Assembly: GCF_029846715.1 (NCBI RefSeq)
Contig: NZ_JARVWW010000005.1
Span: 247,881-311,880, forward strand
DNA: 64,000 nt
Source of the DNA: Bradyrhizobium nivariense
GTDB lineage: Bacteria > Pseudomonadota > Alphaproteobacteria > Rhizobiales > Xanthobacteraceae
Direction: 5' to 3'
A program made the position numbers and the translations under genes. Positions 54,128 to 64,000 of this stretch are shown one piece after another. A model generated the notes under the pieces. The model saw nothing but the letters and a program-made list of their open reading frames with translations, did not search any database and was not told the origin of the DNA. How positions within the stretch are numbered: position 1 is the first letter of the stretch; each line of letters starts with the position of its first letter.

Positions 54128-54544
54128 TCAAAACACCTCCTGCTTCGCCCGTGCCAGCGAGACCCCGCGCTGCATCGCATTGAAACACGTTAGTCCCGTC
54201 TGCTCCGACCGGCAGGTGAACCCCGCACGTTGCCACACCTCGCCATAGGCGAGCGTTGGCAGCGACGGGTCCATGATGGTGTCGCCGGCGCAGATGCGGC
54301 CTGCGGCTCCCTTCGCGCCCATCTCGAAGGCGTTGCCCCGTTCGAGCTCGCAATCGGCCGGACGGCGCGGACGCGTGTCTATGTTCATGATGTCGCAGCG
54401 GAGCACGCCTTGTCCGTTGTCGGTGAAGAACTGGCAGGCGATGTTTCTCGACGGGGTCAAAAAGCCGATCGGGCGGTCCTGCGCGTGGGCGAGGCTCGCG
54501 GCCAGCAGGGAGAGCCCGAGTGCGACCGTTGCAAATCGTTGCAT
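54128..54544 (-). CDS. Secreted DUF6636-like protein
   Basis: About 138 residues with signal peptide MQRFATVALGLSLLAASLAHAQ and a small Cys-containing mature domain: FLTPSRNIACQFFTDNGQGVLRCDIM, RPADCELERGN, ICAGDTIMDPSLPTLAYGEVWQRAGFTCRSEQTGLTCFNAM. The paired Cys and the TPSxNIxC...LRCDI pattern fit DUF6636, function unknown. The ATG at 54544 is preferred over 54547 for its spacing to GGGGA. Exported to the periplasm, probably disulfide-bonded. Confidence 0.7.
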   Translation of the reverse strand: MQRFATVALGLSLLAASLAHAQDRPIGFLTPSRNIACQFFTDNGQGVLRCDIMNIDTRPRRPADCELERGNAFEMGAKGAAGRICAGDTIMDPSLPTLAYGEVWQRAGFTCRSEQTGLTCFNAMQRGVSLARAKQEVF

Positions 54545-54568
54545 CATGCGTCCCCTGCGCCCAGCTCT

Positions 54569-54687
54569 GTCATGCCCGGACTTGATCCGGGCATCCATCG
54601 CTCTCTAATCTGAAGAGAGATGGATTGCCGGGCCTTCGCCGCGCCGAAGGGCTTCGGCCCCGCAGGCGGGTCAAGCCCGGCAATGAC
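54569..54687. repeat. Dispersed intergenic inverted repeat (family A-like)
   Basis: GTCATGCCCGGACTTGATCC and GCGGGTCAAGCCCGGCAATGAC form the outer arms; ATCCATCGCTCTC and GAGAGATGGATTGCC pair inside. It lies between the divergent DUF6636-like and GST genes, so it also overlaps their promoters. Confidence 0.6.
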
Positions 54688-54702
54688 GAAAGGCACCAAA
54701 CC

Positions 54703-55332
54703 ATGTTCCTGATCGGCCAATACGACTCCCCCTTCGTCCGCCGCGTCGCGATTGCGCTGAGGTTCTACGGGCTCGCCTTCGAGCACAGGCCGTGGTCGAC
54801 CTTCGGCGATGCCGACAAGATCGCCCCCTATAATCCGCTGCGGCGCGTGCCGACCCTGGTGCTCGACGACGGCGAGGCGCTGATCGAGAGCACGATCGTC
54901 CTGGATTATCTCGACGAATTGGTCGGGCCAGGGAAGGCGATGCTGCCGCGAAGCGGCGCCGATCGTCGGAAGCACCTGCGCATCTGCGCGCTCGCCTCCG
55001 GCCTCGGCGACAAGGCGGTGAGCCTGCTCTACGAGCGCGTGCTGCGGAAGGAGCAGCTCACGCTGTGGGTCGAGCGCTGCCAGGCGCAGATCGCGGACGT
55101 GCTGAAAGCGCTGGAGGCCGAGCGCGCCAAAGTGACCACGCCGTACTGGCTGGGCGACCGCATCGGCCACGCCGACATCGCGGTGGCCTGCGTCGTCCGC
55201 TTCACGCGCGAGGCGCACCCGCAGCTGTTCGAGCCCTCGCGTTATCCGGCGCTGTCGGCACATGCCGAACGCTGCGAGGCGCTGGCGCCGTTCCGGGATA
55301 TCGTGCAACCGCTGGCACCACCGAAGGGGTGA
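54703..55332 (+). CDS. Glutathione S-transferase
   Basis: A 209-residue GST: MFLIGQYDSPFVRRVAIALRFYGLAFEHRPW, with Ser9 in the usual catalytic place, YNPLRRVPTLVLDDGEALIESTIVLDYLDELVG for glutathione binding, and a C-terminal helical domain with TPYWLGDRIGHADIAVACVVRFTRE. Cytosolic. The frame is open to 54625 through the repeat; the ATG at 54703 gives the canonical length. It is the third GST-family gene in the window, without an adjacent WYL regulator. Substrate unknown. Confidence 0.9.
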   Translation: MFLIGQYDSPFVRRVAIALRFYGLAFEHRPWSTFGDADKIAPYNPLRRVPTLVLDDGEALIESTIVLDYLDELVGPGKAMLPRSGADRRKHLRICALASGLGDKAVSLLYERVLRKEQLTLWVERCQAQIADVLKALEAERAKVTTPYWLGDRIGHADIAVACVVRFTREAHPQLFEPSRYPALSAHAERCEALAPFRDIVQPLAPPKG

Positions 55333-55405
55333 GCCTTTTCAATTCTCCCCGCGGGCGTCAGGCAATTGCATATGAAGAAACATATGGCCGGAAGCTCGAC
55401 TGCGG

Positions 55406-55537
55406 CCATCCTTCGAGACGCCCGCCTGCGGCGGGCCCTCAGGATGAGGGATGAGTATGCGGCAGCATTTCAACGCAGATGGATGCAGCTGAGCCTCATC
55501 CTGAGGAGGCCGCGAAGCGGTCGTCTCGAAGGACGAG
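55406..55537. repeat. Dispersed intergenic inverted repeat (family D)
   Basis: CCATCCTTCGAGACGCCCGC with CCTCAGGATGAGG, then CCTCATCCTGAGGAGGCCGC with GTCTCGAAGGACGAGG: two hairpins in opposite orientation, related to 7103-7214. It lies between the convergent GST and DUF3592 genes. Confidence 0.65.
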
Positions 55538-55615
55538 GCGCTCGCTCAGGCGCCGCTGAGACGTCATATGCGATTGCCCTGCCGCTAGCGGGGAGAGGCG
55601 AAGGGAGAGGCGCCG

Positions 55616-56623
55616 CTACGCAAAGCCGACCTTGATCAGGATTGTCAGGAAAAGGCCTCCGACGACCGCGCAGACTGCGGCACCAATCAGCGGCCCCAGC
55701 GCGCCTTCCCGGCTTGCAGGCTCCAGCACGGCTTGTCCCGGCTGGTCCGGATCGTAATAAACCTTCACACTCTGCCCGGGACGATATTTCGCCGCGGCCT
55801 CTGCGGCGACCTCGCGCAGCCCGGAGATCATGGTGCCGTTCCAATCGACTTCGGTGCCGATGAAGTCGCGCTTGCCGACCCTGTAGGCGTAGCGCAGGTC
55901 GACCTGATAGCGGTGGACGAGCTTTGAAGTCGTCGGTCGATTGTCATGCTCGGTCTTCTCCTCGACGATTTCCTCAATCACGTCGCAGCGCGTGACCCTG
56001 CCCGACGCGGTCGGCCAGCGCAGGCTGGCGCTCGCCAGCCGGCGCGTCCGGATATACTCGGCGACGCAGAACACGCCGCCCACGAGCACGATGATCGGCA
56101 GCCCGAACGCGAACAGCGGAACGCCATTGTCGGCGTAGAGCACGTGACCCGCGAGTGAATGCGCGGTCAGGGTGGCCGCAATGAAACCGAACACCATCGT
56201 GAACGCCACCAGCGCCGCGACGTTCTGCGCGGCAGCGGGCTCGAGCAGCGCCTCGGTCGGTTGCTTCGGATCGACATGGACCTCGACATGGGCGCCGACC
56301 GGATATCGTCCGGTCAGTTTTGCGGCCAGGACCCTCGTCGTAATGGCGGGGCCGCCGACAAAGATCTTGTCGCTTTCCAGCTCCTGGCCGCCGGCCTGAT
56401 AACGATAGCGGATGATGGGCTTGGCGTCGTTCCGATCGTCCGAGGCGTGCGCCGCGGGCTGGTCGACCCTGGAGACCGTGATGATGCCCTCCACCTTGTC
56501 CCAGCTCCGCGCCGCCTGCATCCGGCCCCGCATGCGGACCAGATTGAACAGCATCAATCCAGACAGCAGCACTGCGATGCCGGCGGCAATCTGTGTCCAC
56601 ATCAATTGTTGGGCGTTCAGCAT
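55616..56623 (-). CDS. DUF3592 membrane protein (two repeats)
   Basis: A 335-residue inner-membrane protein with four hydrophobic helices (near 10-30, 140-165, 175-200 and 308-332) and two extracytoplasmic DUF3592-type units. Each unit has a W-x-x-x-x-G-x-I/V start (SWDKVEGIITVSRVD, RWPTASGRVTRCDVIEE), a polar Y.Y strand region and a GxxVxVxxDPxxPxxAxLEP end (GAHVEVHVDPKQPTEALLEP, GQSVKVYYDPDQPGQAVLEP). AGGGGA lies 6 bases before the ATG at 56623. Function unknown. Confidence 0.8.
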   Translation of the reverse strand: MLNAQQLMWTQIAAGIAVLLSGLMLFNLVRMRGRMQAARSWDKVEGIITVSRVDQPAAHASDDRNDAKPIIRYRYQAGGQELESDKIFVGGPAITTRVLAAKLTGRYPVGAHVEVHVDPKQPTEALLEPAAAQNVAALVAFTMVFGFIAATLTAHSLAGHVLYADNGVPLFAFGLPIIVLVGGVFCVAEYIRTRRLASASLRWPTASGRVTRCDVIEEIVEEKTEHDNRPTTSKLVHRYQVDLRYAYRVGKRDFIGTEVDWNGTMISGLREVAAEAAAKYRPGQSVKVYYDPDQPGQAVLEPASREGALGPLIGAAVCAVVGGLFLTILIKVGFA

Positions 56624-56710
56624 CCGATTCCCCTGCTCTTTGGCGGCGACCGCCATTGGTCGCCGCGAGCGCGCGTTACGTTCACGGCAGGGATGGGTGC
56701 GGCGTCGATC

Positions 56711-57499
56711 CTACTTCCGCGTACAGGGCTTGATCTCCCCCGTCGCGGTCTTCAGGACGATCGGGTTTGGCGACAATCTTATCCCAAAGAACAATTGAGA
56801 GCCGGACACCTTGTCGTCTGCCCCCTGGTGTACGTCCAGGTCGAGCTTCGCGGCGATCTCGGATGTCAGCTTGGCCTTCTCCTCCATCGAAATCTCGTCG
56901 TGATATTTGATTTCGTAGACGACGTCGGCCTCCAGCACGGACCGCGTCTGGCACACGACGCCGCCGCTCGAAACGTTCTGGGTGACCGCGTCCGCGCATT
57001 CGGCCTTCAGCAATGCGTTCCGGGTCGATATCAGCGACTCGTCGGAAATCAGGAGAATGTTGGCGTTCTCGAGTTTGAGGTTGACTGCCTCGACCTGCTG
57101 CATCCCGGCGACGGCCGACAGCTTGTCCCTGACCTGGGCCGACACGTCGAGCTTTTTCTCAAGCGACTGCTTCAGGTCCCGGTCAACGGTCCGCGATTTC
57201 TGGATCTTGCCGGTCAGCAGCGTGGGATCGACATCGCAGGTCGGATGCAGCTCCAGCCGGCCGTTGCTGAGATATTCGATCGTGTTGATCGTGCCAGGGC
57301 CGCCGAAGGTGCTTGGCGGCACCACCTCGAAATATCCGGTCTCGGAGAGGATGGCGGTGATCGTCTGCTTCTTTTGCGGGAATCCGGCCCAGACCGAGAC
57401 CATCAGGAGGGCTATCGCGACAAAAACTCCGCTACCAAGCCAAAGCCATTTGCGGCTTGCTATTTTCCTGGGCAGCACAACTGACTTCGCTCGCCGCAT
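56711..57499 (-). CDS. Membrane-anchored hypothetical protein
   Basis: A 262-residue protein from the ATG at 57499: basic N-terminus, one membrane helix (WLWLGSGVFVAIALLMVSVWAGF, about 18-40), then an extracytoplasmic domain with several Cys (HPTCDVDP, KAECADAVTQNVSSGGVVCQTRS, IKPCTRK) and a central coiled-coil-like stretch (DRDLKQSLEKKLDVSAQVRDKL). The ATG overlaps the end of a 43-residue secreted-peptide frame by 40 bases; a later start, such as a GTG seven codons on, is possible. Same strand as the DUF3592 gene. I do not recognise a family. Confidence 0.65.
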   Translation of the reverse strand: MRRAKSVVLPRKIASRKWLWLGSGVFVAIALLMVSVWAGFPQKKQTITAILSETGYFEVVPPSTFGGPGTINTIEYLSNGRLELHPTCDVDPTLLTGKIQKSRTVDRDLKQSLEKKLDVSAQVRDKLSAVAGMQQVEAVNLKLENANILLISDESLISTRNALLKAECADAVTQNVSSGGVVCQTRSVLEADVVYEIKYHDEISMEEKAKLTSEIAAKLDLDVHQGADDKVSGSQLFFGIRLSPNPIVLKTATGEIKPCTRK

Positions 57500-57591
57500 G
57501 GCACGTAGCCTTTCGGACAGTCCGCCGAGGCAATCGAGGGCAGCACGACAAGAACGATCGCGGCGACGAAGAGTGCAATGAACTGCTTCAT
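57460..57591 (-). CDS. 43-residue cysteine-rich secreted peptide
   Basis: The minus strand from the ATG at 57591 reads a signal peptide (MKQFIALFVAAIVLVVLP, SIASA) followed by a 20-residue mature part with four Cys (DCPKGYVPCGE, RSQLCCPGK) and a TAG at 57460. The signal-cleavage motif ASA is ideal and the mature Cys spacing C-x6-C-x6-CC is knottin-like. The ribosome site is weak (GGGA about 9 bases away). Its 3' end overlaps the next gene by 40 bases in another frame. Exported peptide of unknown role; small enough that chance cannot be excluded. Confidence 0.55.
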   Translation of the reverse strand: MKQFIALFVAAIVLVVLPSIASADCPKGYVPCGERSQLCCPGK

Positions 57592-57764
57592 ATGTTCGAT
57601 CCCAACCAAACCAGCGGTTTGAAGGTAGTAGACCGACAGAATAGCGAATCAAGGTTGAGCCGACAAGTGAACGAGTTCACAAGCGGCGGGTTCCCGAGCG
57701 GCGCATCCGCAGCTGTTCGATGCCTTGCGTCGTCCGGTACAGGCTGAGCATTTGCTTCGCCAAT

Positions 57765-57901
57765 GTCGTCCTGGCGAAAGCCAGGACCCATTACCCCAGC
57801 GGGTAATTTGGCGAAGATTCGTCGTTCGGTATCGCCAGCGATCGTCACCGATGGATCACGCGGTATGGGTCCTGGCGTTCGCCGGCTTTCGCCAGGACGA
57901 C
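57765..57901. repeat. Dispersed intergenic inverted repeat (family B)
   Basis: Core GTCCTGGCGAAAGCCAGGAC at the left and GGGTCCTGGCGTTCGCCGGC then TTTCGCCAGGACGAC at the right; the right arm carries about 10 extra bases compared with 44807-44925. Non-coding. Confidence 0.7.
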
Positions 57902-58046
57902 ACCGAACGTGTGGCACGCGCCCAGGATGGCGACGGGCGAGGCAGTGAGTATCAAACGGGCGCGGTGGGCGATCGTGCATTCATACAGGTGTTTTGCCCG
58001 ACGCCGCAAGCCGTTTCGGTAAGGCCGAAAATTTATCGAGCTTTTT

Positions 58047-58079
58047 CAACCCCATCCCTACTGTGCATGGGGTTGTTTT
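58047..58079 (+). terminator. Hairpin with T-run on the plus strand, after metH
   Basis: CAACCCCAT (58047-58055) pairs with ATGGGGTTG (58067-58075) over an 11-base loop. TTTT follows on the plus strand, while the minus-strand side (metH direction) has AAAAAG. So as an intrinsic terminator it would stop plus-strand transcripts running antisense into metH, not metH itself. It may also be a small dispersed repeat. Confidence 0.4.
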
Positions 58080-58102
58080 CTCGCTTTTGCTTGGAGGCGG
58101 GC

Positions 58103-61966
<3,864 letters not shown>

Positions 61967-61972
61967 GGTGTC

Positions 61973-62893
61973 TTACGCCGCCTTCTGCGCGCTCTTGGCG
62001 CGGATGCCGAGCAAATGGCTGATCGCGAACACGAGATCGGCGCGGTTCATGGTGTAGAAATGAAAGGTGTCGACGCCGTGCTTCGCCAGCTTCTGCACCT
62101 GGCCGGCCGCGACGGTGGCCGCCACCAGCTTGCGGGTCTCGGCGTCGTCATCGAGCCCCTCGAATTTCGCGGCGAACCAGTCCGGCACGGACGTGCCGGC
62201 GCGGGTGACGAAGGCTCTCGCCTGCTTGAAATTGTGCATGGGCATGATGCCCGGCACGATCGGGATGTTGATCCCGCGCGCGCGCACGCGGTCGAGATAG
62301 CGGAAGTAGAGATCGTTATCGAAGAAGACCTGCGTGATCGCGCGGGTCGCACCCGCATCGACCTTGGCCTTCAGCGTGTCGATATCATCGTCGAAGTCGC
62401 GCGCCTCGGGGTGCTTCTCGGGATAGGCCGAGACCGACACCTCGATGTCGCCGTGCCGCTTCTTGATGCTGGCGACGAGGTCGGCGGAGCTTTGATAGCC
62501 GTCGGGATGGCTGGCATAGGCCGTGCCGATGCCGCCCGCGGGATCGCCGCGCAAGGCCACGATGTGGCGGACGCCGACCTCGTGATAACGGTCGACGATC
62601 TCGTCGATCTCGCCGCGCGAGGCGCCGACGCAGGTCAGATGCGCGGCCGGCAGCAGCGCGGTTTCTTTCAGGATGCGCGAGATGGTCGAGTGGGTGCGCT
62701 CACGGGTCGAGCCGCCGGCGCCATAGGTCACCGAGACGAATTTCGGGTCGAGCGGGGCCAGCCGGTTGATCGTGTCCCAGAGATTGCGCTCCATATCTTC
62801 CGTCTTGGGCGGAAAGAACTCGAACGAGATCGCAGGCCGCTTCAGATGCCCGTCTTGCCCGTCGGTGTGGGCAGGCGTCGTCACGTCAGTCAT
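61973..62893 (-). CDS. metF: 5,10-methylenetetrahydrofolate reductase
   Basis: About 306 residues from the ATG at 62893 (an ATG four codons earlier, 62905, is also open). Family motifs: ISFEFFPPKTEDMERNLWDTI, FVSVTYGAGGSTRERTHSTI, HLTCVGASRGEID, RHIVALRGDPAGG, FFDNDLYFRYLDRVRARGINIPIVPGIMPMHNF and ending GVDTFHFYTMNRADLVFAISHLLGI. It uses FAD and NADH to make the 5-methyl-tetrahydrofolate consumed by MetH. First gene of the metF-metH unit. I see no clear SAM riboswitch in the region upstream. Confidence 0.95.
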   Translation of the reverse strand: MTDVTTPAHTDGQDGHLKRPAISFEFFPPKTEDMERNLWDTINRLAPLDPKFVSVTYGAGGSTRERTHSTISRILKETALLPAAHLTCVGASRGEIDEIVDRYHEVGVRHIVALRGDPAGGIGTAYASHPDGYQSSADLVASIKKRHGDIEVSVSAYPEKHPEARDFDDDIDTLKAKVDAGATRAITQVFFDNDLYFRYLDRVRARGINIPIVPGIMPMHNFKQARAFVTRAGTSVPDWFAAKFEGLDDDAETRKLVAATVAAGQVQKLAKHGVDTFHFYTMNRADLVFAISHLLGIRAKSAQKAA

Positions 62894-63270
62894 GGCACCA
62901 CTCATTCCAGTTTCAGGCGGCCGGCATTCAGGTCTGGTTTCGGAGGCCTAAGATAGGGCAAAGGCGGGTTGATCGACAGCCCATCGTCAATGGGAAGTCG
63001 CCCACTTTGGGTGCATTGAGTTGAGTTTTTGTACCCTATCGGAAAATCGTGGGATACGTGGTTTGAGAAAAAAGTTTCATGATATCAAGATTTTGACGGA
63101 ATTCAGGTGGTTTGGCAGCCGACTTTTGTTGGTGGGCGATTATGGGTTTAAGGTGATGAGGGGTTTTTCGTCCCAACGGCTCGCTTCAGCGTGCCGACTC
63201 GCGACCTGCACGTCAGACCTGCGCGGCCTGCCCATTGCCGCCGAGCTGCCCTCGACTACGTTAACGCGCC
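62894..63270. other. Intergenic region with AT-rich stretch between metF and LLM gene
   Basis: About 380 bases between divergent genes. From roughly 63005 to 63170 the base composition is clearly more A/T-rich than the rest of the window (TTGAGTTTTTGTACCC, TTTGAGAAAAAAGTTTCATG). It must contain both promoters. No ORF, tRNA or recognised riboswitch found. Confidence 0.5.
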
Positions 63271-64000
63271 ATGATCCCGCTCTCAGTCCTCGACCTCTCC
63301 GTCGTCACAACAGGCACAAAGCCCGCCGCGGCGCTGCGCAACAGCATCGACCTGGCGCGCCATGTCGACGGGCTCGGCTATGTCCGCTATTGGCTCGCCG
63401 AGCATCACAACCTCGCCTCCGTCGCGAGCCCGGCCCCCGACGTGATGATCGGGCAGATCGCGGCGGTGACGAAGCACATCCGCGTCGGCTCCGGCGGCGT
63501 GATGCTGCCCAACCACGCGCCGCTGGTCGTGGCCGAGCGCTTCAAGATGCTGGAGGCGCTGTTTCCCGGCCGCATCGATCTCGGCCTCGGCCGCGCCCCC
63601 GGCACCGATGGCGCCACGGCCTATGCGCTGCGGAGCAGGCTCGATCGCCGCGAAGGCGACGATTTCCTCGAGCGGCTGCACGAATTGATCCTGTGGCAGA
63701 CCCGGGAATTCCCCTCCGGCCATCCCTACCACAACGTCGTCGCGATGCCCGACGATACGCCGTTGCCGCCGATCTGGCTGCTCGGCTCCAGCGATTATTC
63801 CTCGGAGCTCGCTGCGCAGGTCGGCATGGGCTTCGCCTTCGCCCATCATTTTGCGTCCCACGATGCGATCGATGCGATGGTGCATTACCGCAATCGTTTT
63901 CAGCCCACGGCCTGGAGCGCGAGCCCGCGCGCGATCCTCGCCGTCGCCGTCATCACCGCGGACACCGATGATGAGGCCGAAAAGCTCGCCACCTCCTTCG
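63271..64000 (+). CDS. LLM-class (luciferase-like) flavin-dependent oxidoreductase, partial
   Basis: The ATG at 63271 opens a frame that runs off the right edge (243 codons seen). It reads [47 protein letters not shown], then [57 protein letters not shown] and [29 protein letters not shown]. This is the bacterial-luciferase-like TIM barrel of the MsnO8/YhbW group, which uses reduced FMN to oxidise a small substrate. The C-terminus is missing. Divergent from metF. Substrate unknown. Confidence 0.9.
   Translation, partial: MIPLSVLDLSVVTTGTKPAAALRNSIDLARHVDGLGYVRYWLAEHHNLASVASPAPDVMIGQIAAVTKHIRVGSGGVMLPNHAPLVVAERFKMLEALFPGRIDLGLGRAPGTDGATAYALRSRLDRREGDDFLERLHELILWQTREFPSGHPYHNVVAMPDDTPLPPIWLLGSSDYSSELAAQVGMGFAFAHHFASHDAIDAMVHYRNRFQPTAWSASPRAILAVAVITADTDDEAEKLATSF

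Larger units (their letters stand above)
57592..58102. other. Long intergenic region with repeat and hairpin
   Basis: About 510 bases between metH and the small-peptide gene. It holds a family B repeat (57765-57901) and a hairpin at 58047-58075. I see no convincing gene; the plus-strand frame that crosses it is the start of a long shadow of metH. Confidence 0.6.

Noticed and set aside
62894..63270. Possible SAM riboswitch before metF
   Set aside because: No conserved SAM-I, SAM-II or SAH core could be recognised by eye; a covariance-model search would be needed to reopen this.

Overview
The window is high-GC, densely coded and dominated by CoA-linked catabolism and its transporters. Gene content (cou/tar-like phenylpropanoid genes, a pim-like dicarboxylate operon, many Liv-type ABC genes, an MloK1-like channel) and the abundance of hairpin-forming dispersed intergenic repeats point to an alphaproteobacterium of the Bradyrhizobium/Rhodopseudomonas group. 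This comes from gene families and recall, not from a database search. No rRNA, tRNA, CRISPR, integrase, transposase or phage gene was seen. Locus names such as cou, tar and pim are by analogy with Rhodopseudomonas palustris as I remember it.

Layout. 1-10 kb: a secreted small protein cut by the left edge; two WYL-type regulators, each divergent from a glutathione S-transferase unit; a crotonase next to a cyclic-nucleotide-gated K+ channel; a membrane-anchored TAXI protein; small conserved proteins. 10-28 kb: a phenylpropanoid island. It holds a Liv-type binding protein, thioesterase, SDR, feruloyl/coumaroyl-CoA synthetase, crotonase, a fused toxin-antitoxin gene, a DUF3237 protein, a complete TRAP transporter, pobA, a PaaI-type thioesterase, a LysR/flavin-protein pair, and Liv ABC genes (LivF, a LivM-LivG fusion, LivH) divergent from a MarR regulator. 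28-38.6 kb: glycerate kinase, then four tandem paralogous Liv-type binding proteins and a full livMHFG set. 38.6-48.4 kb: an IclR regulator and a pim-like operon (bifunctional hydratase/dehydrogenase, CoA ligase, thiolase, two acyl-CoA dehydrogenases, SDR). 48.4-58 kb: an O-acetylation pair (SGNH and MBOAT), glpK, a GNAT protein, small secreted and membrane proteins, a third GST. 58-64 kb: metH, metF and a luciferase-like flavin oxidoreductase cut by the right edge.

How the genes fit together. The phenylpropanoid island can be read as uptake (TRAP plus ABC), CoA activation, side-chain shortening, release of 4-hydroxybenzoate and hydroxylation by PobA. A 15-bp operator-like motif, RTTAT-N5-ATAAY, occurs upstream of the crotonase/synthetase genes, upstream of pobA, and (as two adjacent copies) upstream of the MarR gene, which suggests a single MarR regulon. 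The pim-like operon has a perfect 19-bp palindrome between it and its IclR regulator; the adjacent Liv cluster probably imports its dicarboxylate or fatty-acid substrates.

The most unusual items are: a single-ORF RelE/HigB-HigA fusion whose start codon lies inside a 32-bp perfect palindrome and whose promoter predicts a leaderless mRNA; four tandem binding-protein paralogs, each followed by a candidate terminator; and a 43-residue cysteine-rich secreted peptide.
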